From the NCBI GenBank assembly GCA_003133265.1, contig PKWQ01000469.1, forward strand, positions 1 through 6,374: a stretch of 6,374 nt of DNA. Direction: 5' to 3'. Made by a program: the position numbers and the translations under genes. The notes under the pieces are model-generated. The model ran no database searches, was not told the origin of the DNA, and worked only from the letters and a program-made list of their open reading frames with translations. Shown here piece by piece: positions 1 to 5,738 of this stretch. The stretch is from Acetobacteraceae bacterium (lineage in GTDB: Bacteria; Pseudomonadota; Alphaproteobacteria; Acetobacterales; Acetobacteraceae). Positions within the stretch are counted from its first letter, which is position 1, and every line of letters begins with the position of its first letter.

Positions 1-494
1 TCCTCGTGAACAACGCCGGCATCACCCGCCCGGCCATGTTGCACAAGATGACCGATGAGCAATGGCGAATCGTCCTCGATGTGCATGTGAACGGCAGCTT
101 CTATTTCCTGAATGCGGTGGTGAAGGGCATGATGGAACGCAAGTATGGCCGCATCATCAACGTCACCTCGAGCGCCGGCTTGCTCGGCACGGTCGGCCAG
201 ATCAACTACAGCGCTGCCAAGTCGGCGTTGGCCGGGATGACCAAGTCTGCGGCGAAGGAACTCGGCAGGTACGGCATCACGGTGAATGCCATCGCTCCCG
301 GTGCGGCGACACCCATGACCGAGGTCATCCGCACCGACGAACGCTTCAAGGACCGGTACCTGGAGCGCATTCCGCTCGGGCGCTGGGCCGAGCCGGAGGA
401 GGTGGCGCCGGCCTTCCTCTTCTTCGCCTCGGACAGTTCGAGCTATGTCACCGGCCAAATCCTTGCCGTCGATGGAGGTCTGACCATACACTAG
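1..494 (+). CDS. SDR-family oxidoreductase (FabG-like), 5'-truncated by window edge
   Basis: This is the C-terminal part of a classical short-chain dehydrogenase/reductase, an NAD(P)-dependent enzyme that interconverts an alcohol and a ketone. The reading frame is open from the left edge (first full codon at position 3, giving L-V-N-N-A-G), so roughly the first 80-90 residues, with the Gly-rich cofactor motif, lie outside the window. Numbering from the GTG codon at position 6, the NNAG motif is at 2-5. The catalytic tetrad is intact: Asn29, Ser55 (in N-V-T-S-S-A-G), Tyr68 and Lys72 (Y-S-A-A-K), with the usual 13-residue Ser-Tyr spacing. The tail (S-S-Y-V-T-G-Q then V-D-G-G) is typical of 3-oxoacyl-ACP reductase-like SDRs. 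These motifs fix the family but not the substrate. Beside a catabolic cluster, a hydroxy-compound dehydrogenase is as likely as a fatty acid synthesis FabG. It lies 128 bp upstream of the M24 gene and may be in the same or a preceding transcription unit. Confidence 0.93.
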   Translation, partial: LVNNAGITRPAMLHKMTDEQWRIVLDVHVNGSFYFLNAVVKGMMERKYGRIINVTSSAGLLGTVGQINYSAAKSALAGMTKSAAKELGRYGITVNAIAPGAATPMTEVIRTDERFKDRYLERIPLGRWAEPEEVAPAFLFFASDSSSYVTGQILAVDGGLTIH

Positions 495-535
495 AAAAAT
501 CGCTCGGCCATGCCTGCGCGAACTGCCGTCCTTGC

Positions 536-565
536 TTGCTCAATGATTCCTCAGCCGTCTACAAT
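536..565 (+). promoter_or_regulatory. Candidate sigma70-type promoter upstream of the M24 gene
   Basis: The gap between the SDR and M24 genes contains TTGCTC (536-541, 3 of 6 matches to TTGACA) and TACAAT (560-565, 5 of 6 to TATAAT) with an 18-bp spacer. The predicted start of transcription would be near 572, leaving a leader of about 50 nt. The -10 box is good but the -35 box is weak, so the call is tentative. A perfect inverted repeat begins at the last base of the -10 box, which supports a regulated promoter here. No sigma54 -24/-12 element fits this gap. Confidence 0.35.
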
Positions 566-583
566 GCATTCCATCTGAATGCA
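565..583 (+). promoter_or_regulatory. Perfect inverted repeat 7-5-7, candidate operator
   Basis: TGCATTC (565-571), the 5-nt spacer CATCT, and GAATGCA (577-583) form an exact 19-bp inverted repeat in a non-coding gap. It overlaps the last base of the candidate -10 box and the predicted transcription start, which is where a repressor operator would sit. It could also fold as a small hairpin at the very 5' end of the mRNA. No regulator gene lies in the window, so the binding protein is unknown. Confidence 0.5.
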
Positions 584-622
584 GGCGATGGACCCCGGCA
601 GTAAGCATAAAGGAGAAGCGAC

Positions 623-1921
623 ATGGCAAGATCCAAGGAACCGAAGATCATCCGGCTGGACGACATCGACCCAGGCCACCAGTGGGACCGCCCGATCCAG
701 GCGCCGGGCCATATGCAGGTGGATTTCGAGGAGCGCATCAATTTCCGCCGCCTGCACGATTACCGGCTGGCGCGGGTGCGTCAGGCCCTGGCGAAATCCG
801 ACCTGGGCGCCCTGCTCTGCTTCGACCAGCACAACATCCGCTACACCACCAGCACCGTCATCGGCGAATGGGCGCGCGACAAGCTGACCCGCTACTCGCT
901 GCTGACCGGCAGCGGCGACCCCTACATCTGGGACTTCGGTTCGGCCGCCAAACACCACCAACTGAACGCGTCCTGGCTGGAGCCGGACCACTGCAAGGCC
1001 GGCCTCCTGGGCCTGCGCGGCGCCGTTCCCAGTGATGCCGGATTGTTCCGCAATGCGGCCCTCGAAATCAAGGCCGTTCTCGACGCCGAAGGCATGTCCA
1101 ACATGCCGTTGGGCATCGACGTGGTGGAGCCGCCGATGCTGTTCGAGCTGCAGAAGCTCGGCATCGAGGTGCGCGACGGCCAGCAGGTGATGCTGGACGC
1201 GCGCCAGATCAAGAGCGCCGACGAGATCACCCTGCTCAACATGGCGGCGGCCATGGTCGACGGCGTGTACCAGGACATCTACGAGGCCTTGAAGCCCGGC
1301 ATCCGCGAAAACCAGGTCGTGGCGTTGGCCAACAAGCGCCTTTACGAGATGGGGTCCGACTGCGTCGAGGCGATCAACGCGATCTCCGGCGAGCGCTGCT
1401 GTCCGCATCCACACAACTTCACCGACCGCATCATCCGGCCCGGCGACCAGGCCTTCTTCGACATCATCCACTCCTTCATGGGATACCGCACCTGTTACTA
1501 CCGGACCTTCAACGTCGGCCGCGCCACGCCGCCGCAGTTCACCGCCTACAAGAAGGCGCGCGAATGGATGGACCGGGCCATAGATCTGATCAAGCCCGGC
1601 GTCAGCACCGACAAGATCGCCCTGGCTTTCCCGACCTGCCATGAAATCGGCGTCGCGACCGAGATGGAGGCATTCGGTCTCAACTTCTGCCACGGCCTGG
1701 GTCTCGGGCTGCACGAGCGCCCCATCATCTCGCGCCTGACCTCCCTGAAAGATCCGATGGAGCTGCAGGTGGGCATGGTGTTCGCGGTGGAAACCTACTG
1801 CCCGGCGACCGACGGTTTCTCCGCCGCTCGCATCGAGGAAGAGGTCGTGGTGACGCCGCGCGGTGCGCAAATCATCACGCTGTTCCCGGCGGAAGAACTG
1901 CCGATCGCGAACCGCTACTGA
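623..1921 (+). CDS. M24-family metallopeptidase-like protein (Xaa-Pro peptidase / creatinase fold) with an altered metal site
   Basis: This is a 432-residue protein with the two-domain layout of the M24B family: a creatinase-type N-terminal domain (about 45-190, with N-I-R-Y-T-T at 71-76) and a C-terminal pita-bread domain (about 200-420). Four of the five usual metal ligands can be placed: Asp280, His357 (C-H-G-L-G-L-G-L-H-E-R-P), Glu390 (F-A-V-E-T) and Glu405 (R-I-E-E-E). The second Asp, eleven residues after the first and three before Arg294 in R-T-F, is Cys291 (TGT at 1493-1495). Family members include Xaa-Pro aminopeptidase, prolidase, creatinase, ectoine hydrolase and the DMSP lyase DddP, so the fold does not settle the reaction. 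The altered site and catabolic neighbours favour a small-molecule hydrolase or lyase over a peptidase, which is inference. The start is chosen from AGGAG at 611-615, 7 nt before ATG. There is no signal peptide, so it is probably cytoplasmic. The next gene is 53 bp downstream. Confidence 0.9.
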   Translation: MARSKEPKIIRLDDIDPGHQWDRPIQAPGHMQVDFEERINFRRLHDYRLARVRQALAKSDLGALLCFDQHNIRYTTSTVIGEWARDKLTRYSLLTGSGDPYIWDFGSAAKHHQLNASWLEPDHCKAGLLGLRGAVPSDAGLFRNAALEIKAVLDAEGMSNMPLGIDVVEPPMLFELQKLGIEVRDGQQVMLDARQIKSADEITLLNMAAAMVDGVYQDIYEALKPGIRENQVVALANKRLYEMGSDCVEAINAISGERCCPHPHNFTDRIIRPGDQAFFDIIHSFMGYRTCYYRTFNVGRATPPQFTAYKKAREWMDRAIDLIKPGVSTDKIALAFPTCHEIGVATEMEAFGLNFCHGLGLGLHERPIISRLTSLKDPMELQVGMVFAVETYCPATDGFSAARIEEEVVVTPRGAQIITLFPAEELPIANRY

Positions 1922-1974
1922 CCGACAGGCTCTCCAAACAATCTTTACCAAACGCTCTCAACCAAAGAACTCAA
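1922..1974 (+). other. A/C-rich intergenic leader with three evenly spaced CCAAA motifs
   Basis: This 53-bp gap is markedly poorer in G than the flanking genes. CCAAA occurs at 1934, 1948 and 1962, exactly 14 nt apart each time. No clear Shine-Dalgarno sequence precedes the ATG at 1975, and no stable hairpin or promoter is visible. It looks like an unstructured ribosome-loading region, or possibly a target for an RNA-binding protein or small RNA, but that use is speculative. Confidence 0.4.
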
Positions 1975-2916
1975 ATGAATACTGTAAACATGAACAAAAC
2001 CAAAATCGGCTGGATCGGCGCAGGGCGCATGGGCTATGAGATGGCTGCGAAGCTTGCCAAGGCCGGTTGCGACATCGTGGTCTGGAACCGCACCCGCGCC
2101 AAGGCCGAGCCGCTCGCCGCTTACGGCGCCAAGATCGCGGGCGATCTCTCCGATCTCTCCGGCTGCGACATCGTGTTCACCATGGTCGCCACCTACGACG
2201 ACCTGAAGGAAGTGCTGCTCGGGGCCAAGGGGCTGTACGGGAATGGCGGCAAGGGACCGGCCATCCTGGTCGAGTCCACCTCGATCTCGCTGGAAGGCTC
2301 GGCGGAGCTGCGCGAGGCACTGGCGAAATTCGGCACCAAAATGCTGGCAGCGCCGGTTTCCGGCAATGCCAAGGTGATCAAGGCCGGCAAGCTCAGCTTC
2401 GTCACCTCCGGACCAAAGGAAATATCCGATGCCTGTATGCCTTTCCTCGACGCCATCGCGCCCAACAGCGTGAGCTATGTCGGCGAGGGCGAACTCGCGC
2501 GCATCGCCAAGATCTGCCACAACGTGTACCTCGGCGTGGTCACCCAATCGCTGGCCGAGATCACGGTGCTGGCCGAGAAAGCCGGCTTGCCGCGCCACGC
2601 CTTCCTCGACTTCATCAACAAGAGCGTGATGGGTTCGGTGTTCTCGCGCTACAAGACGCCAGCCTTTGTCAACCTCGATTTCAAGGTGACCTTCACCCCG
2701 TACCTGATGCGCAAGGACATGGATCTTGGGCTGAACGCCGGGCGCCGTTTTGAGGTGCCGATGCCCCTGGCCTCCATCACTCGCGATCTGATCCAGGCCC
2801 AGATGGGCAACGGCCACACCGAGGAGGATTTTTCGACCCTGCTGCTGATGCAAGCGAAGGCTTCCGGCCTCGATATCAAGTCGGAAAACGTCAAAGTCAA
2901 CGACGGACTTTCATGA
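1975..2916 (+). CDS. NAD(P)-dependent beta-hydroxyacid dehydrogenase, 3-hydroxyisobutyrate dehydrogenase family
   Basis: This 313-residue enzyme has the family's normal length. Members oxidise beta-hydroxyacids to semialdehydes or ketoacids, or run the reverse (3-hydroxyisobutyrate dehydrogenase, tartronate semialdehyde reductase, glyoxylate/succinate semialdehyde reductases). The Rossmann motif G-A-G-R-M-G is at 15-20. Asn38-Arg39-Thr40 after the second strand, in place of an acidic residue, points to NADP(H) preference. The substrate loop E-S-T-S is at 100-103, P-V-S-G at 127-130, and the catalytic Lys179 with Asn183 (K-I-C-H-N) matches the K-x-x-x-N signature. The C-terminal all-helical domain covers about 185-300. 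The exact substrate cannot be read. Start choice is uncertain: ATG at 1975 and in-frame ATG at 1990 both lack a good ribosome site, and the shorter form begins M-N-K-T-K-I, also a normal start for the family. It sits between the M24 gene (53 bp upstream) and E1 (79 bp downstream). Confidence 0.93.
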   Translation: MNTVNMNKTKIGWIGAGRMGYEMAAKLAKAGCDIVVWNRTRAKAEPLAAYGAKIAGDLSDLSGCDIVFTMVATYDDLKEVLLGAKGLYGNGGKGPAILVESTSISLEGSAELREALAKFGTKMLAAPVSGNAKVIKAGKLSFVTSGPKEISDACMPFLDAIAPNSVSYVGEGELARIAKICHNVYLGVVTQSLAEITVLAEKAGLPRHAFLDFINKSVMGSVFSRYKTPAFVNLDFKVTFTPYLMRKDMDLGLNAGRRFEVPMPLASITRDLIQAQMGNGHTEEDFSTLLLMQAKASGLDIKSENVKVNDGLS

Positions 2917-2930
2917 CCAGTTTTCACTGG
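2917..2930 (+). repeat. Small inverted repeat just after the dehydrogenase stop codon
   Basis: CCAGT (2917-2921), loop TTTC, ACTGG (2926-2930) starts at the first base after the TGA stop. The 5-bp stem with a 4-nt loop is weak alone. It lies 14 nt before a stronger hairpin, so the two may act together on the mRNA between these genes. Confidence 0.4.
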
Positions 2931-2944
2931 GGTAACAGTCTTAG

Positions 2945-2970
2945 CAGCCGCCTTCTGATGCAGGCGGCTG
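2945..2970 (+). repeat. GC-rich 9-bp hairpin upstream of the E1 gene
   Basis: CAGCCGCCT (2945-2953) and AGGCGGCTG (2962-2970) are perfect inverted arms around an 8-nt loop. No T-run follows on either strand (the + strand continues GCAAAAACC), so it is not a standard intrinsic terminator. It ends 13 nt before the E1 ribosome site (AAGGGAA at 2984-2990). Likely roles are a 3' end-protecting or processing hairpin, or a partial attenuator that sets E1 expression apart from the genes upstream; none is proven. Confidence 0.55.
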
Positions 2971-2995
2971 GCAAAAACCAACGAAGGGAAACGGA

Positions 2996-5182
2996 ATGCC
3001 GAAGATCATCAAGCTGACGCCGCAAGCGCCGTGGCAGGAGATACGCTCCACTGCGAAGGACTGGGACGAATTGGGCGCTGATGCCTTGTTGCAGATGCTG
3101 CACCACCTGCACGTCGTGCGCGCCTTCGAGGAGACGGTACTCGAACTGGACGGGCAGGGTCTGATTCATGGCCCCGCCCATTCGAGCATCGGCCAGGACG
3201 GCGGCGCCGTCGGGGTCATGTCGGAACTCCATTCGGGCGACCAGATCACCGGCAGCCACCGTGGCCACCACCAGTTCCTCGCCAAGGGCCTGCGCCACAT
3301 CGACCCGGCCGACTACGATCCGCGCAAGGAGCCTATTCCGGGCCAGGTGAGGCAGTTCTTGTACCGCACCCTGGCCGAGATCCTCGGCCTGGCCGACGGC
3401 TTCTGCAAGGGCCGCGGCGGCTCCATGCACCTGCGCTGGGAAGAGGCCGGCGCGCTGGGCACCAACGCCATCGTCGGCGGCGGGGTGCCGATCGCCAACG
3501 GCGTGGCCTGGGCCAAGAAGCGCCAAGGGCAGGGTCATGTCGCCTTCACCTTCTTCGGCGACGGCGCGGTCAATATCGGCGCGGTCCCGGAGTCGATGAA
3601 TCTCGCGGCCTTGTGGAACCTGCCGATCTGTTTCTTCATCGAGAACAACGGCTACGCGGTGTCCACCACTGTCAAGGAGGAAACGCGGGAAACGCGCATG
3701 TCCTCGCGCGGCCTGGCTTACGGAATTCCGGCCTACCGCGTCGACGGCATGGACCCGGTGGCGGTGCGCCTGGCCACCCAGATGGCGCTGGTTGAGATGC
3801 GTTCGGGCAAGGGTCCGACCATCATCGAGGCCGAGACCTATCGCTTCTTCCATCACGGCGGCGGAATTCCCGGCAGCGCCTTCGGCTATCGCAGCAAGGA
3901 AGAAGAGGCCTCCTGGCGCGAACGCGACCCCTTGCAGCGCATCGCCAAGGAAATGATCGCTCGCCACTGGCTGAGCGCAGAGGAAGACGCGGCGATTCGG
4001 GCCAACGCCCAGAACGCCATGCAGGAAGCCGTCGGGCGGCTCACCGAAATGGATGGGCCTAAACGCCGCATCGTCCCCAGCCTCTGGCCCAAGCCTGAGT
4101 TCCGCGACGAAGGCCTGCGCGGGGATCTCTCCGAGTTCGCCGGCGCGCGCTTCGAGGAGCTGGAGACCGCAAGCGCAGCGGTCGGCGAAGTCAAGTTCAT
4201 CGACGTCGTGGCCCAGGTGATGGGGCGGCGGATGGAGCAGGACGCGCGCTACTTCGTTATCGGCGAGGACATCCACCAGCTCAAGGGCGGCACCAACGGT
4301 GCGACCCGCGGCTTGGCCGCCCGATTCCCCGACCGTATCGTGCCCAGCCCGATTGCCGAGCAAGGCTTCGTCGGTCTGGCTGGCGGGGTCGCCATGGAAG
4401 GCACTTACCGTCCCGTGGTCGAGTTCATGTATCCCGACTTCGCCCTGGTCGCCGCGGACCAGGTCTTCAACCAGATCGCCAAGGCCCGCCACATGTTCGG
4501 CGGAGAGACCCGGATGCCGCTGGTGCTGAGAACCAAGGTGGCCATCGGCACTGGCTACGGCTCCCAGCATTCCATGGATCCTGCAGGCCTGTACGCGATG
4601 TGGCCGGGCTGGCGCATCGTCGCGCCCTCGACGCCATTCGACTATGTGGGACTGATGAACAGCGCGCTCTTGTGCGAAGACCCGGTGCTGATGATCGAGC
4701 ATGTCGCGCTCTACAACACCAGCGGTCAGGGGCCGCTGGAGGATGTCGATTACTACATTCCGCTGGGCAAAGCCAAGGTCGTGAGAACCGGCTCGGCCTT
4801 CACGGTACTCACCTATCTGGCCATGACCCCGCTGGCGATCCAGGCGGCCGAGGAAATGGGCCTTGACGTGGAGGTGATCGACCTGCGTTCGCTCGACCGG
4901 GCGGGCATAGACTGGGAAACCATCGGCGCCAGCGTCACGAAGACCAACAATGTCGTGGTGCTCGAGCAAAGCCCGCTCACCGCTTCCTACGGCGCGATGC
5001 TGACCGACGAAGTGCAGCGCCGCTATTTCGACCATCTCGATCAGCCGGTGGCACGCATCCGCGGCGGCGAAGCCTCGCCCAGTGTCTCCAAGGTCCTGGA
5101 GCGCGCGGCCTTTGTCGGCCTGGAGGAAATCAAGGTCGGCTTCGCAGCCATGATGGCCGAGATGGGGAGGCCGCTGTCGTGA
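2996..5182 (+). CDS. Fused alpha-beta E1 subunit of a TPP-dependent 2-oxoacid/acetoin-type dehydrogenase complex
   Basis: This 728-residue protein joins in one chain the two E1 subunits that are usually separate. E1 uses thiamine diphosphate to decarboxylate a 2-oxoacid (or cleave acetoin) and passes the acyl group to the lipoyl arm of E2. The alpha part (about 25-345) has I-G-Q-D at 65-68, S-H-R-G-H at 87-91, G-G-S-M-H at 141-145, and the TPP motif G-D-G (188-190) to E-N-N (216-218). A linker covers about 345-395. The beta part (about 398-715) has G-E-D (423-425), Glu455 in P-I-A-E-Q-G, Q-H-S with His525, and E-H at 568-569, all matching E1 beta active-site positions. The usual H-G-H-S-x-x-D loop of the alpha part is changed to H-H-G-G-G-I-P-G-S (286-294). 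Substrate is therefore open: branched-chain, pyruvate, acetoin or another keto compound. AAGGGAA lies 5 nt before ATG. The stop overlaps the next gene and E2 follows, supporting a single operon. Confidence 0.95.
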   Translation: MPKIIKLTPQAPWQEIRSTAKDWDELGADALLQMLHHLHVVRAFEETVLELDGQGLIHGPAHSSIGQDGGAVGVMSELHSGDQITGSHRGHHQFLAKGLRHIDPADYDPRKEPIPGQVRQFLYRTLAEILGLADGFCKGRGGSMHLRWEEAGALGTNAIVGGGVPIANGVAWAKKRQGQGHVAFTFFGDGAVNIGAVPESMNLAALWNLPICFFIENNGYAVSTTVKEETRETRMSSRGLAYGIPAYRVDGMDPVAVRLATQMALVEMRSGKGPTIIEAETYRFFHHGGGIPGSAFGYRSKEEEASWRERDPLQRIAKEMIARHWLSAEEDAAIRANAQNAMQEAVGRLTEMDGPKRRIVPSLWPKPEFRDEGLRGDLSEFAGARFEELETASAAVGEVKFIDVVAQVMGRRMEQDARYFVIGEDIHQLKGGTNGATRGLAARFPDRIVPSPIAEQGFVGLAGGVAMEGTYRPVVEFMYPDFALVAADQVFNQIAKARHMFGGETRMPLVLRTKVAIGTGYGSQHSMDPAGLYAMWPGWRIVAPSTPFDYVGLMNSALLCEDPVLMIEHVALYNTSGQGPLEDVDYYIPLGKAKVVRTGSAFTVLTYLAMTPLAIQAAEEMGLDVEVIDLRSLDRAGIDWETIGASVTKTNNVVVLEQSPLTASYGAMLTDEVQRRYFDHLDQPVARIRGGEASPSVSKVLERAAFVGLEEIKVGFAAMMAEMGRPLS
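5164..5170 (+). promoter_or_regulatory. Ribosome binding site deciding the VOC GTG start
   Basis: GGGGAGG lies inside the end of the E1 gene, 8 nt before the GTG at 5179. It supports initiation at that GTG, whose bases overlap the E1 TGA stop (GTGA), the usual arrangement for translational coupling. Confidence 0.7.
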
Positions 5183-5712
5183 GCCAGCAAGGATTGCCCG
5201 GGCTTCAAGGGACAGACCATATCGGTTTCACTGTCCCCGATCTGCAGCAGGCGGTGGACTTCTTCGTCAACGTGATCGGCTGCGAGCCCTTCTACGATCT
5301 CGGACCGTTTGCCGCCGACGGCGACTGGATGCAGGAGCATCTCAATGTGCATCCGCGCGCCGTGATGAGACGGCTGAAGTTCCTGCGTTGCAAGTCCGGA
5401 TCGAATTTCGAGATCTTCGAATACCAGGCCCCGGATCAGAACCGTCAGCAGCCGAAGAACAGCGACGTCGGCGGGCATCACCTGGCCTTTTACGTCGACG
5501 ACATGGACCAGGCGCTGGCCTACCTCAAGGCCCGTGGCGTACGCATTCTGGGCGAGCCGACGCTGTCCAAGAATGCCAGCGCGGGCCAGACCTGGGTCTA
5601 CTTTCTGTCCCCCTGGGGCATGCAGCTGGAACTGGTGAGCTACCCCCTGGGCAAGGCCTACGAAAAAGAATCCGATCATCGCCTCTGGCATCCGGCTTTT
5701 CCGGATCGCTGA
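5179..5712 (+). CDS. VOC-superfamily protein (glyoxalase / epimerase / extradiol dioxygenase fold)
   Basis: This 177-residue protein has two beta-alpha-beta-beta-beta modules of the vicinal oxygen chelate fold. Candidate metal ligands occupy the expected places: His14 (T-D-H-I-G-F), Glu78 (N-F-E-I-F-E; Glu81 is the alternative), His101 (G-H-H-L-A-F) and Glu151 (Q-L-E-L). This His/Glu/His/Glu set resembles glyoxalase I and methylmalonyl-CoA epimerase more than the 2-His-1-Glu extradiol dioxygenases. Members isomerise, epimerise, cleave or merely bind small molecules, so the reaction is not known. The start is GTG, overlapping the E1 stop by four bases (GTGA), with GGGGAGG 8 nt upstream. That coupling to E1, with E2 only 26 bp downstream, suggests it is made together with the complex and handles its substrate, a related intermediate or a toxic by-product. 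About 20 residues follow the last ligand strand, ending H-P-A-F-P-D-R. No signal peptide or membrane segment is present. Confidence 0.88.
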   Translation: MSQQGLPGLQGTDHIGFTVPDLQQAVDFFVNVIGCEPFYDLGPFAADGDWMQEHLNVHPRAVMRRLKFLRCKSGSNFEIFEYQAPDQNRQQPKNSDVGGHHLAFYVDDMDQALAYLKARGVRILGEPTLSKNASAGQTWVYFLSPWGMQLELVSYPLGKAYEKESDHRLWHPAFPDR

Positions 5713-5726
5713 CAGGCTCAAGCTTT

Positions 5727-5733
5727 GAGGAGA
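5727..5733 (+). promoter_or_regulatory. Ribosome binding site deciding the E2 GTG start
   Basis: GAGGAGA lies 5 nt before GTG at 5739. The first in-frame ATG (5757) has no such site and would remove the first strand of the lipoyl domain, so GTG is the better start. Confidence 0.7.
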
Positions 5734-5738
5734 GAGAA

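Noticed and set aside
521..545. Possible sigma54 promoter around TTGCTTGCT
   Set aside because: No GG lies at the required distance upstream of either GC, so the -24 element is missing.
623..1921. Calling the M24 protein DddP (DMSP lyase)
   Set aside because: Only the fold is shared with confidence; the DddP D-x-D and the later Asp before the Arg motif are not both present, and no other DMSP gene is seen.
551..1951. 466-codon open frame on the - strand opposite the M24 gene
   Set aside because: It mirrors the codon bias of the M24 gene, has no recognisable domain and is rich in Arg, His, Val and Asp as expected of an antisense shadow.
1945..2853. 302-codon open frame on the - strand opposite the oxidoreductase
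   Set aside because: It is a shadow of a clear dehydrogenase gene, with His/Gly/Asp-rich composition and no motif.
641..3010. Identical 12-nt stretch near the starts of the M24 gene (641-652) and E1 (2999-3010), encoding P-K-I-I
   Set aside because: It is too short, codon bias makes such matches likely, and the proteins are unrelated otherwise.
2924..5035. 703-codon open frame on the - strand opposite E1
   Set aside because: It lies antisense to a fully recognisable E1; the long frame comes from high GC at third codon positions, and the predicted protein has no family signature.
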